A DNA stretch of 64,000 nucleotides, from NCBI GenBank assembly GCA_029251375.1, contig JAQXDL010000044.1, positions 1-64,000 on the forward strand, given 5' to 3'. The DNA comes from Pseudomonadales bacterium (lineage in GTDB: Bacteria; Pseudomonadota; Gammaproteobacteria; Pseudomonadales; Azotimanducaceae). Each line of letters starts with the position of its first letter. Within the stretch, counting starts at the first letter, position 1. This document shows, piece after piece, positions 45,367 through 53,672 of the stretch. A model generated the notes under the pieces. That model made no database searches, was not told the origin of the DNA, and saw nothing but the letters and a program-made list of their open reading frames with translations. The position numbers were made by a program, and so were the translations under genes.

Positions 45367-46864
45367 GCTTACTGGCCTTTTTAGTGTGCTGCTAGCGTTG
45401 TTACCGACTAGCGTCTTTGGTTTTTATGATGTTGTCGAGGTTGTATCAGGCAAGGCGATGAGCCAAACAGTCCTATCAATGCAACGGCAAGGTTCTGGCA
45501 TGGCTGATTTAGCAGTAATCAGTGTTGCTAAAGATGGCTCTCGAAAAATCGAGCTTTATGTCGCGGATAGCAACTACCAGACGCCAAAAATCGAAAGACC
45601 GTTGGCTGACGATGTCATCTTTGTTGACAGTGGGAAGTATGGAAACGAGGAAGTGCTGTTGTTGTTTAGCGCCCGTCAGGCGCGAATAATCAATATCAAT
45701 ACAGGTTTTGAACTGCCGGTGATTGAATTCAGCTCGATTTACAATTCGCCACTTTACGATTCTGTCCCTCAAATCAATGTCTTTAAAGACCTTAATAATG
45801 ACGGTTTGGATGACTTTCTTATCCCTACATTTGAGGGTTATTTGGTCTCAGTTCAATTAGACAGCGGTGATTTTTCGAAGCCACAGTTGATCCCCGCGCC
45901 GCCCTTGATGGATATGTCTTATAACAATCATCCATGGTATCAAGCGGTAAATTTATTTTTGGTGGATATGACACTTGATGGAAAAGCGGATATTTGTTTT
46001 TGGAAGCAGGGCGACTTCATCGTCTATCCACAGTTAGATAACGGTAGTTTTCAAACTTCCGCTGTTACTCTTACATCGGAAGTTGCTTTTGATCTTGATG
46101 GTATCGATGGCATTTCAGTACGGATGCAAGATGAAGATCAGTCAGACCGCTTGACCACGGTCTTGCATGAATTGCGGGATCTAAATGGCGATGGCATCAC
46201 GGACATTCTGACGCAATCGATTCGCAGTAAAGGTGTGTTTAATAAAAAAACCACCGTAGCCTTTCATAGGGGTTTTGCCGGCGACAACGGCTTTGTTCGT
46301 TTCGATCCGATGGCTTCTTCTGTCATTCAATCGAAAGGCTTTCAGTACGAAATGAGGAGCCGAGATCTCAATAGCAATGGCGAGGTCGACATCCTAATTT
46401 CATCGGTGGAAATAGGCGTGACCAAAATTATTGGTGCGCTGCTAACTAACTCGGTCAAGATCGATTTGGGTTTCTACGAAATGAAGCAAGGCGCATATCC
46501 CAAGACGGCCGATCATGTGCGCGAAATTACAGCGAAATTTAGCTTAAGTACGGGTGAGTTTTGGTATCCATTCGTGCACGTTGTTGATGCCAATGGCGAC
46601 GGTCTCGATGATCTTTTAGTTCAGGAAGGTGATGATCAGGTGCTCGTTTTCGTCGGCGATAGTGACAAACTATTTGATAAAAAACCTATCAAGATATCAG
46701 CACCGATGCCAAAAGATCCGGATCTCGTCAGTATAAACATGCTTAACGGCGATAGCATTGAGGATGTCGTGCTAAAAATTCCCCCCGACATCTCCGATTC
46801 CGATGGGTCGCATCGCATAATACTACTGCTATCTAATCGGGGCGGCGTGCTGCGGCCCAATTAG
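45347..46864 (+). CDS. Exported FG-GAP/VCBS-repeat protein
   Basis: About 505 residues. The signal peptide is LTGLFSVLLALLPTSVFG. The mature chain has repeated calcium-loop units of integrin/FG-GAP type: DLNNDGLDDFLIP, DMTLDGKADICFW, DLNGDGITDILTQ, DLNSNGEVDILIS and DANGDGLDDLLVQ. This predicts a calcium-binding beta-propeller in the periplasm or outside. No enzymatic domain is seen. I chose ATG 45347, since the signal peptide starts there; it lies inside the end of the Hsp70-like gene, so translation may be coupled. The co-occurrence of a cytoplasmic chaperone and exported partners is notable. Confidence 0.85.
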   Translation: MVINLNKLTGLFSVLLALLPTSVFGFYDVVEVVSGKAMSQTVLSMQRQGSGMADLAVISVAKDGSRKIELYVADSNYQTPKIERPLADDVIFVDSGKYGNEEVLLLFSARQARIININTGFELPVIEFSSIYNSPLYDSVPQINVFKDLNNDGLDDFLIPTFEGYLVSVQLDSGDFSKPQLIPAPPLMDMSYNNHPWYQAVNLFLVDMTLDGKADICFWKQGDFIVYPQLDNGSFQTSAVTLTSEVAFDLDGIDGISVRMQDEDQSDRLTTVLHELRDLNGDGITDILTQSIRSKGVFNKKTTVAFHRGFAGDNGFVRFDPMASSVIQSKGFQYEMRSRDLNSNGEVDILISSVEIGVTKIIGALLTNSVKIDLGFYEMKQGAYPKTADHVREITAKFSLSTGEFWYPFVHVVDANGDGLDDLLVQEGDDQVLVFVGDSDKLFDKKPIKISAPMPKDPDLVSINMLNGDSIEDVVLKIPPDISDSDGSHRIILLLSNRGGVLRPN

Positions 46865-47011
46865 TCTGGCATTCGCCGAAAAAGCATTGTCTGCGCCGCT
46901 ACCCTAACGTAGCCAATGCACCCTATACTGAGCAATAGAACGTCATAGTCGCTGTTTTTGATGCGTACTATGACCATGTCATCGTGCAGTTGGCGGAATA
47001 TCTAAACCCTT

Positions 47012-47626
47012 TTGGCATACTGTGCGTCTAATCCCCATATCTCGGATATTGGATCAATTGAGCAAAGTGTGTCAATAAGCGCAGTGCAGAACGATAAAGC
47101 TGACGTACAGGACGAAAGAGCTGCTGAACAAGCTCTAATAGCCCGTGCGAAGCGCAATGACTATGGTGCCTACGAGCAGTTGTATCGCCTGCATATTGGG
47201 CGTGTCTACGCCCTATGTCGACGTCTGTGTAAAGATCGAGATATGGCGGAAGACTTAGCGCAAGAGGCTTTTATACTCGCCTGGCGCAAGTTGTCGAGTT
47301 TTCGAGGTGATAGCGCTTTCGGCAGCTGGTTATATCGAATCGCAACGAATGCGTGCTTAAGTTACCTGCGTAAACAAAAACCCTTTCAGAACAGCCTAGA
47401 TATTGACAATACCGAAGAAGAATCCATGCCAGATGACGTCGATGGCCAAATGGGTCTTGAGCATGCCATTGAACAATTGCCGCACGGGGCGAGAACTGTG
47501 TTTGTGTTGTACAGTCTTGAAGGGCATACCCACGACGAGATTGCTGGCATGTTGAATATCGCGCAGGGCAGCAGTAAGGCGCAACTGCATCGAGCACGGC
47601 AGTTGTTACAGAAATTCCTTGGTTAA
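47012..47626 (+). CDS. ECF-type RNA polymerase sigma factor (RpoE-like)
   Basis: A sigma-70 group 4 factor. Region 2 spans ALIARAKRNDYGAYEQLYRLHIGRVYALCRR, DMAEDLAQEAFILAWRKL and FRGDSAFGSWLYRIATNACLSYLR. Region 4 spans LPHGARTVFVLYSLEGHTHDEIAGMLNIAQGSSKAQLHRARQLL. It redirects RNA polymerase to a small set of promoters on an unknown signal. The start is unclear: TTG 47012 opens the frame, GTG 47069 is an alternative, and neither has a good ribosome site. A membrane protein follows in the position where anti-sigma genes usually lie. Confidence 0.9.
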   Translation: MAYCASNPHISDIGSIEQSVSISAVQNDKADVQDERAAEQALIARAKRNDYGAYEQLYRLHIGRVYALCRRLCKDRDMAEDLAQEAFILAWRKLSSFRGDSAFGSWLYRIATNACLSYLRKQKPFQNSLDIDNTEEESMPDDVDGQMGLEHAIEQLPHGARTVFVLYSLEGHTHDEIAGMLNIAQGSSKAQLHRARQLLQKFLG

Positions 47627-47790
47627 ACCTTTGCAGGTGAGTTGGCGTCAAAGATTGTAAGCGGCGAGAAACAGGCGAAAAGACAGAGTAGAGACGGGTA
47701 GACGTCTCTCGTAATAAAGACGATAGAGAAACAGATGCGACGATATCTTTCCATAACAGGGTCACAGTACAGACTCATGACGGTATTAAC

Positions 47791-48360
47791 ATGACAGATG
47801 ATACTGACGACATAAAGGGTACGCCGGCCTTGGATCCGGTCATATCCGATTCGGTCGAGCTTAGGTTAGCGCGCCAGATCCGGGAGCTTGACCGTGAAAT
47901 GATGCCAGAACGCGACCTGTGGACAGCCATTGAGCGGAATATTGCTGACTATCCGCAACGTAAGCCATTCAACTTACAAGGCGATTGGATGCCCTACGGC
48001 GTCGCAGCGAGCTTGATCATTGCCATCGCAGCGCTACTGGTGAATGTGGTTGGTCTAGAGCAGCGGAACTCGACGTTACTGGCGGCAGATTATGCGATTG
48101 ATTCAATCGATAGTGGCTATGTGAACGTTCGCAACCCAATGGTTGATCAGTTCCGTGAGACGAACAAGAACCTCGACCAAGCGACGTTAGACGATCTTTA
48201 TCGAAATATCGAGATCATGGCGCAGGCGAGAAAAGATATTGAAATGCAGGTACGTGCGAACCCGGAGAATACCAAGCTGGTTGAAATGCTTATGCGGGTT
48301 CATGAACGGGAGCTGGAACTTTTAAAACAAGATTATTCTCAGCCTGGAAGGTCGTTGTAA
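47791..48360 (+). CDS. Putative membrane anti-sigma factor
   Basis: 189 residues. A soluble N-terminal part (residues 1-67) with RLARQIRELDREMMPERDLWTAIERNI resembles the cytoplasmic domain of anti-sigma proteins. One membrane helix (YGVAASLIIAIAALLVNVV) is followed by a periplasmic helical tail rich in charged residues. No zinc HxxxCxxC motif is present, so it is not a ZAS-type anti-sigma. The call rests on position after the sigma factor and on topology. It is followed closely (46 bp) by the DUF4097 gene. Confidence 0.7.
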   Translation: MTDDTDDIKGTPALDPVISDSVELRLARQIRELDREMMPERDLWTAIERNIADYPQRKPFNLQGDWMPYGVAASLIIAIAALLVNVVGLEQRNSTLLAADYAIDSIDSGYVNVRNPMVDQFRETNKNLDQATLDDLYRNIEIMAQARKDIEMQVRANPENTKLVEMLMRVHERELELLKQDYSQPGRSL

Positions 48361-48406
48361 ACCAAATGGTTCATCAAAGCCAGACTGATACTAAAGGTAG
48401 ATTGAT

Positions 48407-49381
48407 ATGAATAGAGCGTTAAAAGCAACATTAAGTGGAGTGCTTCTGGCCTTTGTCTGGGCGATGCCATGCTACGCTGCAGTGGATTCTGGTGATCTTG
48501 CTGGTAAACGCGTCGATTTGTCGGAAGCGGCAAAACCCGACGGTTTTGTCAAAATTAGCATTGTCCGCGGCGACCTTATTGTTGAAGGATGGGACAAAGA
48601 CGAAGTGAGCCTAGTAGGTACCTTGGATGAAAAAACTGAGCAATTCATTTTTGATGTGTCCGGGCGTGACACCCGTATTATCGTCAAGATACCGAGTAAC
48701 AACACAAGTTGGTGTTGTAATGAAGGTTCCAATCTAAGAATCATGGTGCCCAAAGGCAGTCAGGTGGATGTTGCCACGGTTTCCACCGAGGTCAGGTTGA
48801 CTGATATTCGAGGCGGTTTGGATATGAGTGGTGTCAGCGGCGACGTGCGCATACAAAAGGTGTCGGAACGCCTGCGGGTCAGGAATGTCAGTGGCGAAAT
48901 TACAGTCCATGACGTCGATGCCTATGCACGTATCAAGACGGTTAGCGGCGAAATAGATGCGCGCTCGATCAAAGGCGGTGGTGCTTTTCATACCGTCAGT
49001 GGTGAGATTGTGTTGCGTGATGTGACCGACGAGATTGATGTGGAATCTGTTTCCGGAGATATCGAAGTCATCGGCCGCAACATTTCTTTAGCAAGGGGGC
49101 ATTCTGTTTCGGGTGATATCGATCTAGAGATTGAATTGATCGACGACGCGTTAGTCGAGTTTGATAGCGTCAGTGGCTCGGTAAGGCTGCGATTAGATGG
49201 CAAGCTAAACCATAAGTTTGATCTTGAAACCGGTTCAGGCAGTATTCGCAATCGAATCACGGACGATAAGCCTAAGAAATCCAAATATATTCGTGACGAA
49301 CAATTACGATTTACGGTCGGCGAAGGCGATGGGCAGGTCAATGTATCGACTCGATCAGGCGATATCTCTGTCTCTAAGTAA
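48407..49381 (+). CDS. Exported DUF4097-family beta-repeat protein
   Basis: 324 residues. The signal peptide ends at MPCYAAVDS. The rest is a right-handed beta-solenoid-like series in which VSG(D/E/S) recurs seven times at spacings of about 17-25 residues (MSGVSGDV, VRNVSGEI, IKTVSGEI, FHTVSGEI, VESVSGDI, GHSVSGDI, FDSVSGSV). The DUF4097 family has been proposed to form surface or periplasmic adhesin-like structures, without a proven role. It is third in the sigma/anti-sigma set and may be its main output (inference). It ends at a strong hairpin. Confidence 0.88.
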   Translation: MNRALKATLSGVLLAFVWAMPCYAAVDSGDLAGKRVDLSEAAKPDGFVKISIVRGDLIVEGWDKDEVSLVGTLDEKTEQFIFDVSGRDTRIIVKIPSNNTSWCCNEGSNLRIMVPKGSQVDVATVSTEVRLTDIRGGLDMSGVSGDVRIQKVSERLRVRNVSGEITVHDVDAYARIKTVSGEIDARSIKGGGAFHTVSGEIVLRDVTDEIDVESVSGDIEVIGRNISLARGHSVSGDIDLEIELIDDALVEFDSVSGSVRLRLDGKLNHKFDLETGSGSIRNRITDDKPKKSKYIRDEQLRFTVGEGDGQVNVSTRSGDISVSK

Positions 49382-49435
49382 TCACCGCTTAAAAATTTTT
49401 TAGCCTGATTATTTGAGTCCGAATATTAAGGCGCT

Positions 49436-49467
49436 AGACAGTGAACTTGATAACAAGTTCACTGTCT
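49436..49467. terminator. 14-bp perfect hairpin between convergent genes
   Basis: AGACAGTGAACTTG (49436-49449) and its exact complement (49454-49467) flank the loop ATAA. It separates the DUF4097 gene from the convergent M16 protease gene. There is no U-tract on either side. Confidence 0.7.
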
Positions 49468-49486
49468 GCAAGCAGACCTGCGAAGA

Positions 49487-52240
49487 TTACTCTTGAATTT
49501 CACCTTCACTGTTGATGACCTGAACCTCACCGAAGCCTAATTCGTTCAAACCAGGTTCGATCATTTTCCTGTCGCCAACAACAACCCAAACAAGCGAGTT
49601 GGGGTGGATCAGTTGTTTACCAACTCTAGCGACTTCATCCGTTTTCAGGCTACGAATGTCATCTGCGAAAGTGTTGAAGTAATCGTCATCCAAACCGTAC
49701 TGCACAATCTGCGAAAGTGAACCCAATACTGAGCCCGCGGTTTCCCAGCGGCCTGGTAGCGAAAGCGTGTTGTTCGAGATTGACTTGGATAACTCTTCAT
49801 CGGTAATCGGCGAGTCGCCTATATAGTCTTGCAGTTCCATCATAATCTCCTCGATAGACTCCTTCGTCTTATCGGATTGAACCCCGGTCATGGCGTAGAA
49901 GAAGCGCTGACCTCGGGCATTCACGAGTCCGGTTCTGGCGCCGTAGGACCAGTGCTTGTCTTCACGAAGATTCAGGTTGATGCGGGACATAAATAAGCCG
50001 CCGACTGCGTCGTTAGCGGCAATTGTTGCGATCTCATCAGGGTTCGCCTTGGGTGTTGCGATGTGTCCACCAAGCAATACCGACTGGGGTGAGCCGGGCC
50101 GGTCGATCAGGTAGATCGAGATGTTTTCGTTTCGTTCAACGGTGCCGATATTCTTGGTTGGAACCTCTGCGGCAGCCCACTTGGCGAATCTTGCTTCAAG
50201 TTTAGGTATGACTTCCTGCATCGAGGTGTCACCAACTACGATAATGGTCGCGTTGTTGGGTTTGAACCATGTGCTATGAAAGGCTTTAAGTTCATCAACG
50301 CTGATTGAGCTGACTGACGCTTCGGTACCCGAGCCAGAGAATGGGTTGCTGTATGCGTGATTTTCACCGTAGATAAGCTTCGGGAAAATACGTAAAGCCA
50401 TCGAATTGGGTGTTGCCTGCTCGCGTTTAATACCATTAAGTTGTTGTAGCTTCAGACGGCTCAGTTCTGCTTCTGGAAAAGATGGGTTTAATATGACGTC
50501 GGCAAAGACATCCAGAGATTCGTCAACGGTTGTTGACAGGGTCGACAGTGAAACGACCGATGTATCGAGATTAGAGCCGGCTGATATATTCGCGCCCAAC
50601 ATAATTAGTTCGTCATTGATCTCCAGTGAGTCGCGAGACTTGGTGCCTTCATCAAGCATGTTCATGGCCAGTTTGGCGACGCCAGCTTTGGTAAACTGAT
50701 CCGCTGCATAACCTGCATCGATGGAAAGCTGAAACTGAATAACGGGTACTGCCTGTCGATTTGCGACGATGACCTCGAGTCCATTCGACAGAGTGGCTTT
50801 TTCAAATTCATCAAAGCGCAAGCTAACCGGCGGCCCGGGTTGTGTCATTTGGCTTCGATCGACGTCAGATGCTTTGGCAGCAAGTTCAGGGAAAGGGCGA
50901 ACTTCGAGATGATACTGTCCGTCTGACAACCATTTTTTTGCTGTATCTTTGATGTTCTTGCGTGACGCGTTCTTAATCCACTCGAGTTCAGTTTTGTAGT
51001 GGCCTGGGTCGCCGGTATATGTGTAGTTCGACGCCAAGATGTCAGATTTGCCGCCGAAGCCGCCGATTTTTTCGATACCTCTAACAAAACCACTGATGGT
51101 CTGAACTTTGATTCGTTCAAGTTCTTTTTTAGTGGGTCCTTCTTTTAGAAATTTATTTAACTCTTCCATGATGATGGCATCAACAATGGCTTCGTCAACG
51201 CCCGGGTTGATCATCGCGGTAACTTCCCAAGTGCCAGCGATTTCGCCACTTGAGGTATATGCATTAACCGACGAAACGAGTTGCTCATTGTAAACAAGCC
51301 GTTGGTAGAGTCTGGAATTCTTGCCGCTGCTAAGAACGGCGGCGGCCATATCAAGATAGGTGGTGTCGATGGTGTTACTGCCTTCAACATTCCAGGACTT
51401 GAGCATCATGGTCTGAGACACGCGGTCATAACTGATTTCTTTCTGTAAACCCGTCAACTTGACGACCCAAGAGTCGTGTTTGGTGAGCGGAGGACCGGGT
51501 TCTATGTCACCGAAGTAGAACTCGACTTTTTTGATGACCTCTTGCGTATCAACATCACCGGCAATAACGAGGACAGTATTATTTGCGCCATAATATTGTT
51601 TGAACCAAGCGTGTACATCCTCGAGTGTTGCCGCATTCAGATCGTCCATAGAACCGATGGTCGACCAGGAATAAGGATGGTTGTATGGATAGATGCTCTT
51701 ATATTGAATTTCGCCAGCTCGACCGTAAGGTCGATTTTGTCCCTGCCGCTTTTCGTTTTGAACAACGCCTCGCTGCTCATCAAGTTTCTCTTGTGTGATA
51801 GCACCCAGTAGGTGTCCCATTCGATCCGATTCTAACCAAAGAATGCTGTCGAGGGAGTTCTTTGGAACATTCTGAAAATAGTTTGTTCGATCCCAGTTGG
51901 TGGTGCCATTGAGTGTTGTCGCGCCCAGTTTCTCTGTCGCTTTGAAATAGTCTTCATCATAGTTTTCGCTACCGTTGAACATGAGATGTTCAAACAGATG
52001 CGCAAAGCCAGTGCGGCCTCGAACCTCGTTCTTAGATCCGACGTGATACCAAGTATTCACGGCAACAATGGGTGCTTTATGATCTTCGTGGACGATTAAT
52101 GTCAGACCGTTTTTAAGGGTGTGTACGGTATAAGGAATATCGACATCCAGATCGAAAGGGTCGTCTTTGGCATAGCTAGCATTCATGCTAAAAATGCTGG
52201 CCAAAATGATTAATAGGGCAGGGAGCTTAACTAAGGTCAT
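49487..52240 (-). CDS. Exported M16-family zinc metalloprotease
   Basis: 917 residues, two tandem M16 halves. A signal peptide (LPALLIILASIFSMNASYA) precedes the first. The inverted zinc motif HLFEH gives His81, Glu84 and His85, with the third ligand Glu163 (VVQNEKRQ), so the first half is active. The second half begins near residue 480 (ATLSNGLEVIVANRQAVP) and lacks a zinc site, as usual. It probably degrades peptides in the periplasm. It is convergent with the DUF4097 gene and not obviously in that operon. Confidence 0.92.
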   Translation of the reverse strand: MTLVKLPALLIILASIFSMNASYAKDDPFDLDVDIPYTVHTLKNGLTLIVHEDHKAPIVAVNTWYHVGSKNEVRGRTGFAHLFEHLMFNGSENYDEDYFKATEKLGATTLNGTTNWDRTNYFQNVPKNSLDSILWLESDRMGHLLGAITQEKLDEQRGVVQNEKRQGQNRPYGRAGEIQYKSIYPYNHPYSWSTIGSMDDLNAATLEDVHAWFKQYYGANNTVLVIAGDVDTQEVIKKVEFYFGDIEPGPPLTKHDSWVVKLTGLQKEISYDRVSQTMMLKSWNVEGSNTIDTTYLDMAAAVLSSGKNSRLYQRLVYNEQLVSSVNAYTSSGEIAGTWEVTAMINPGVDEAIVDAIIMEELNKFLKEGPTKKELERIKVQTISGFVRGIEKIGGFGGKSDILASNYTYTGDPGHYKTELEWIKNASRKNIKDTAKKWLSDGQYHLEVRPFPELAAKASDVDRSQMTQPGPPVSLRFDEFEKATLSNGLEVIVANRQAVPVIQFQLSIDAGYAADQFTKAGVAKLAMNMLDEGTKSRDSLEINDELIMLGANISAGSNLDTSVVSLSTLSTTVDESLDVFADVILNPSFPEAELSRLKLQQLNGIKREQATPNSMALRIFPKLIYGENHAYSNPFSGSGTEASVSSISVDELKAFHSTWFKPNNATIIVVGDTSMQEVIPKLEARFAKWAAAEVPTKNIGTVERNENISIYLIDRPGSPQSVLLGGHIATPKANPDEIATIAANDAVGGLFMSRINLNLREDKHWSYGARTGLVNARGQRFFYAMTGVQSDKTKESIEEIMMELQDYIGDSPITDEELSKSISNNTLSLPGRWETAGSVLGSLSQIVQYGLDDDYFNTFADDIRSLKTDEVARVGKQLIHPNSLVWVVVGDRKMIEPGLNELGFGEVQVINSEGEIQE

Positions 52241-52668
52241 TCAATGGTGTCCGATAAAGCGCAAATAGAGGCGCATGTTAATTAAATCTGATCGACAACA
52301 AAAGCATCGACCTGCTGTTTTGTGAGATTTCACTCGATATTAACGGTGAACCGAAGTGATTTGGCGTTGAGTTGAGCAAGAGTTAAGCGATGAGCCATTG
52401 ATTGGGGCATTGATGAACGTACAGTCACGCAACGTTCTATCTCCAAGGTGCGTATACCCGTAACCGTGCCGGCGACACTGTTGATGGAATACCAAGTTAT
52501 CAAACCGGATCATGATACTGACCTGAAGCCGTTTCTTTGCTTTAGTACACTTCGCGGCATTATCCGCCTTTGCGTTTACCAATACCGTTAGGTTGATGTT
52601 TTACGACATTGATCAAAATTGACATTGAACCATAAAGCCCGAGCTTAATATGAGCGCAGGTATAAGAA
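52241..52668. other. Spacer without a supported gene
   Basis: About 430 bp. An 80-codon minus-strand frame has no family resemblance. A TTGACA at 52619-52624 could be the -35 of the alpha/beta hydrolase promoter, but no convincing -10 was found at 17 bp. Confidence 0.45.
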
Positions 52669-52689
52669 TTGAACATTAGGAGTGAATAC

Positions 52690-53604
52690 TTGGCAGGTTT
52701 CAATCGAATAACGTGTCGTAGCGGCATGGTCGATCTCTCGGTTCTGGACTTTGGTGTACCAAAAGGTATGCCAGCCGATGCCTGTCAGAGTGTGTTGCTA
52801 CTGCATGGCATGCGCGATCATGCCTTGGGTATGCTAAGCATCATTCATGACTTGAGTGAACGTTATCGCGTCGTTTCCTTCGACTTGCGTGGTCACGGCA
52901 AGAGTGAGAACAACGGGGTGTACCCCATGATTCAGTTTGTTGCCGATGCGCGAGCTGTGGTTAATCAATTAGATTTGGTTAAGCCGATTGTTATTGGCCA
53001 CTCTTTGGGTGGTCACATTGCGAGTCGTTATACGGCGGTCTATTCGGATGAGGTCTGTAAACTGGTGCTGCTTGATGGCATGGGTCCTCCGGGCGGCATG
53101 ATGACGAGCGATGCCGAATCGAACCGACAACGCATGTTGATGAGCCTCGATATCTGCGCCGCCTCAGGACTTCCGTCAAGATCGATGGCAAACCTTGATG
53201 AGGCTATTTCAAGGTTGCGGCGTAACAACCCAAAATTGCAACCAGGCATGTTGCAGATTATAGCCAGAGAGGGGGTTGAGGCACATCCGCAAGGGGGTCT
53301 GCAGTGGAATTTTGACCCTGCGGTGCAAATGATTTGGAGTACATTTTCGACCCTTGATACCGAGCAATTGTGTGGACTGATTGCTTGTCCAACCTTGATC
53401 GTGACCGGCGAAAACTCGTTGGATTATTGGGGTCAGATGAATGACAGCTATCTTGGTCAGCAAGTCTTTTATGAATCTGAGTTGAAACGACGTTTGTCAC
53501 TGTTCCCCGATGCGAAAGGTACGGTCATCCCAGATGCAGGACATATGCTGCACTATGATCAACCCGAAGCGGTTAACCTGGTTTTACGTGAATTTCTTGG
53601 TTGA
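52690..53604 (+). CDS. Alpha/beta hydrolase
   Basis: 304 residues. Oxyanion region LLLHGMRDHALGML, then VVSFDLRGHGKSENNG, the nucleophile elbow GHSLGGHIASRY and a late GHMLHYDQPE histidine give a complete serine hydrolase triad. The substrate is unknown. The frame opens at TTG 52669, but TAGGAGTG lies inside that extension and 7 bases before TTG 52690, so I place the start there. It is convergent with the RND pump. Confidence 0.88.
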   Translation: MAGFNRITCRSGMVDLSVLDFGVPKGMPADACQSVLLLHGMRDHALGMLSIIHDLSERYRVVSFDLRGHGKSENNGVYPMIQFVADARAVVNQLDLVKPIVIGHSLGGHIASRYTAVYSDEVCKLVLLDGMGPPGGMMTSDAESNRQRMLMSLDICAASGLPSRSMANLDEAISRLRRNNPKLQPGMLQIIAREGVEAHPQGGLQWNFDPAVQMIWSTFSTLDTEQLCGLIACPTLIVTGENSLDYWGQMNDSYLGQQVFYESELKRRLSLFPDAKGTVIPDAGHMLHYDQPEAVNLVLREFLG

Positions 53605-53672
53605 TGTTTTGGTTCAATCGTCTGGTCATCAAAAACCTGACAATCGAACCAAGCGCGGCCTTTAGTTCTCTG

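Noticed and set aside
52340-52582. 80-codon minus-strand frame before the alpha/beta hydrolase
   Set aside because: No motif and no ribosome site; probably chance.
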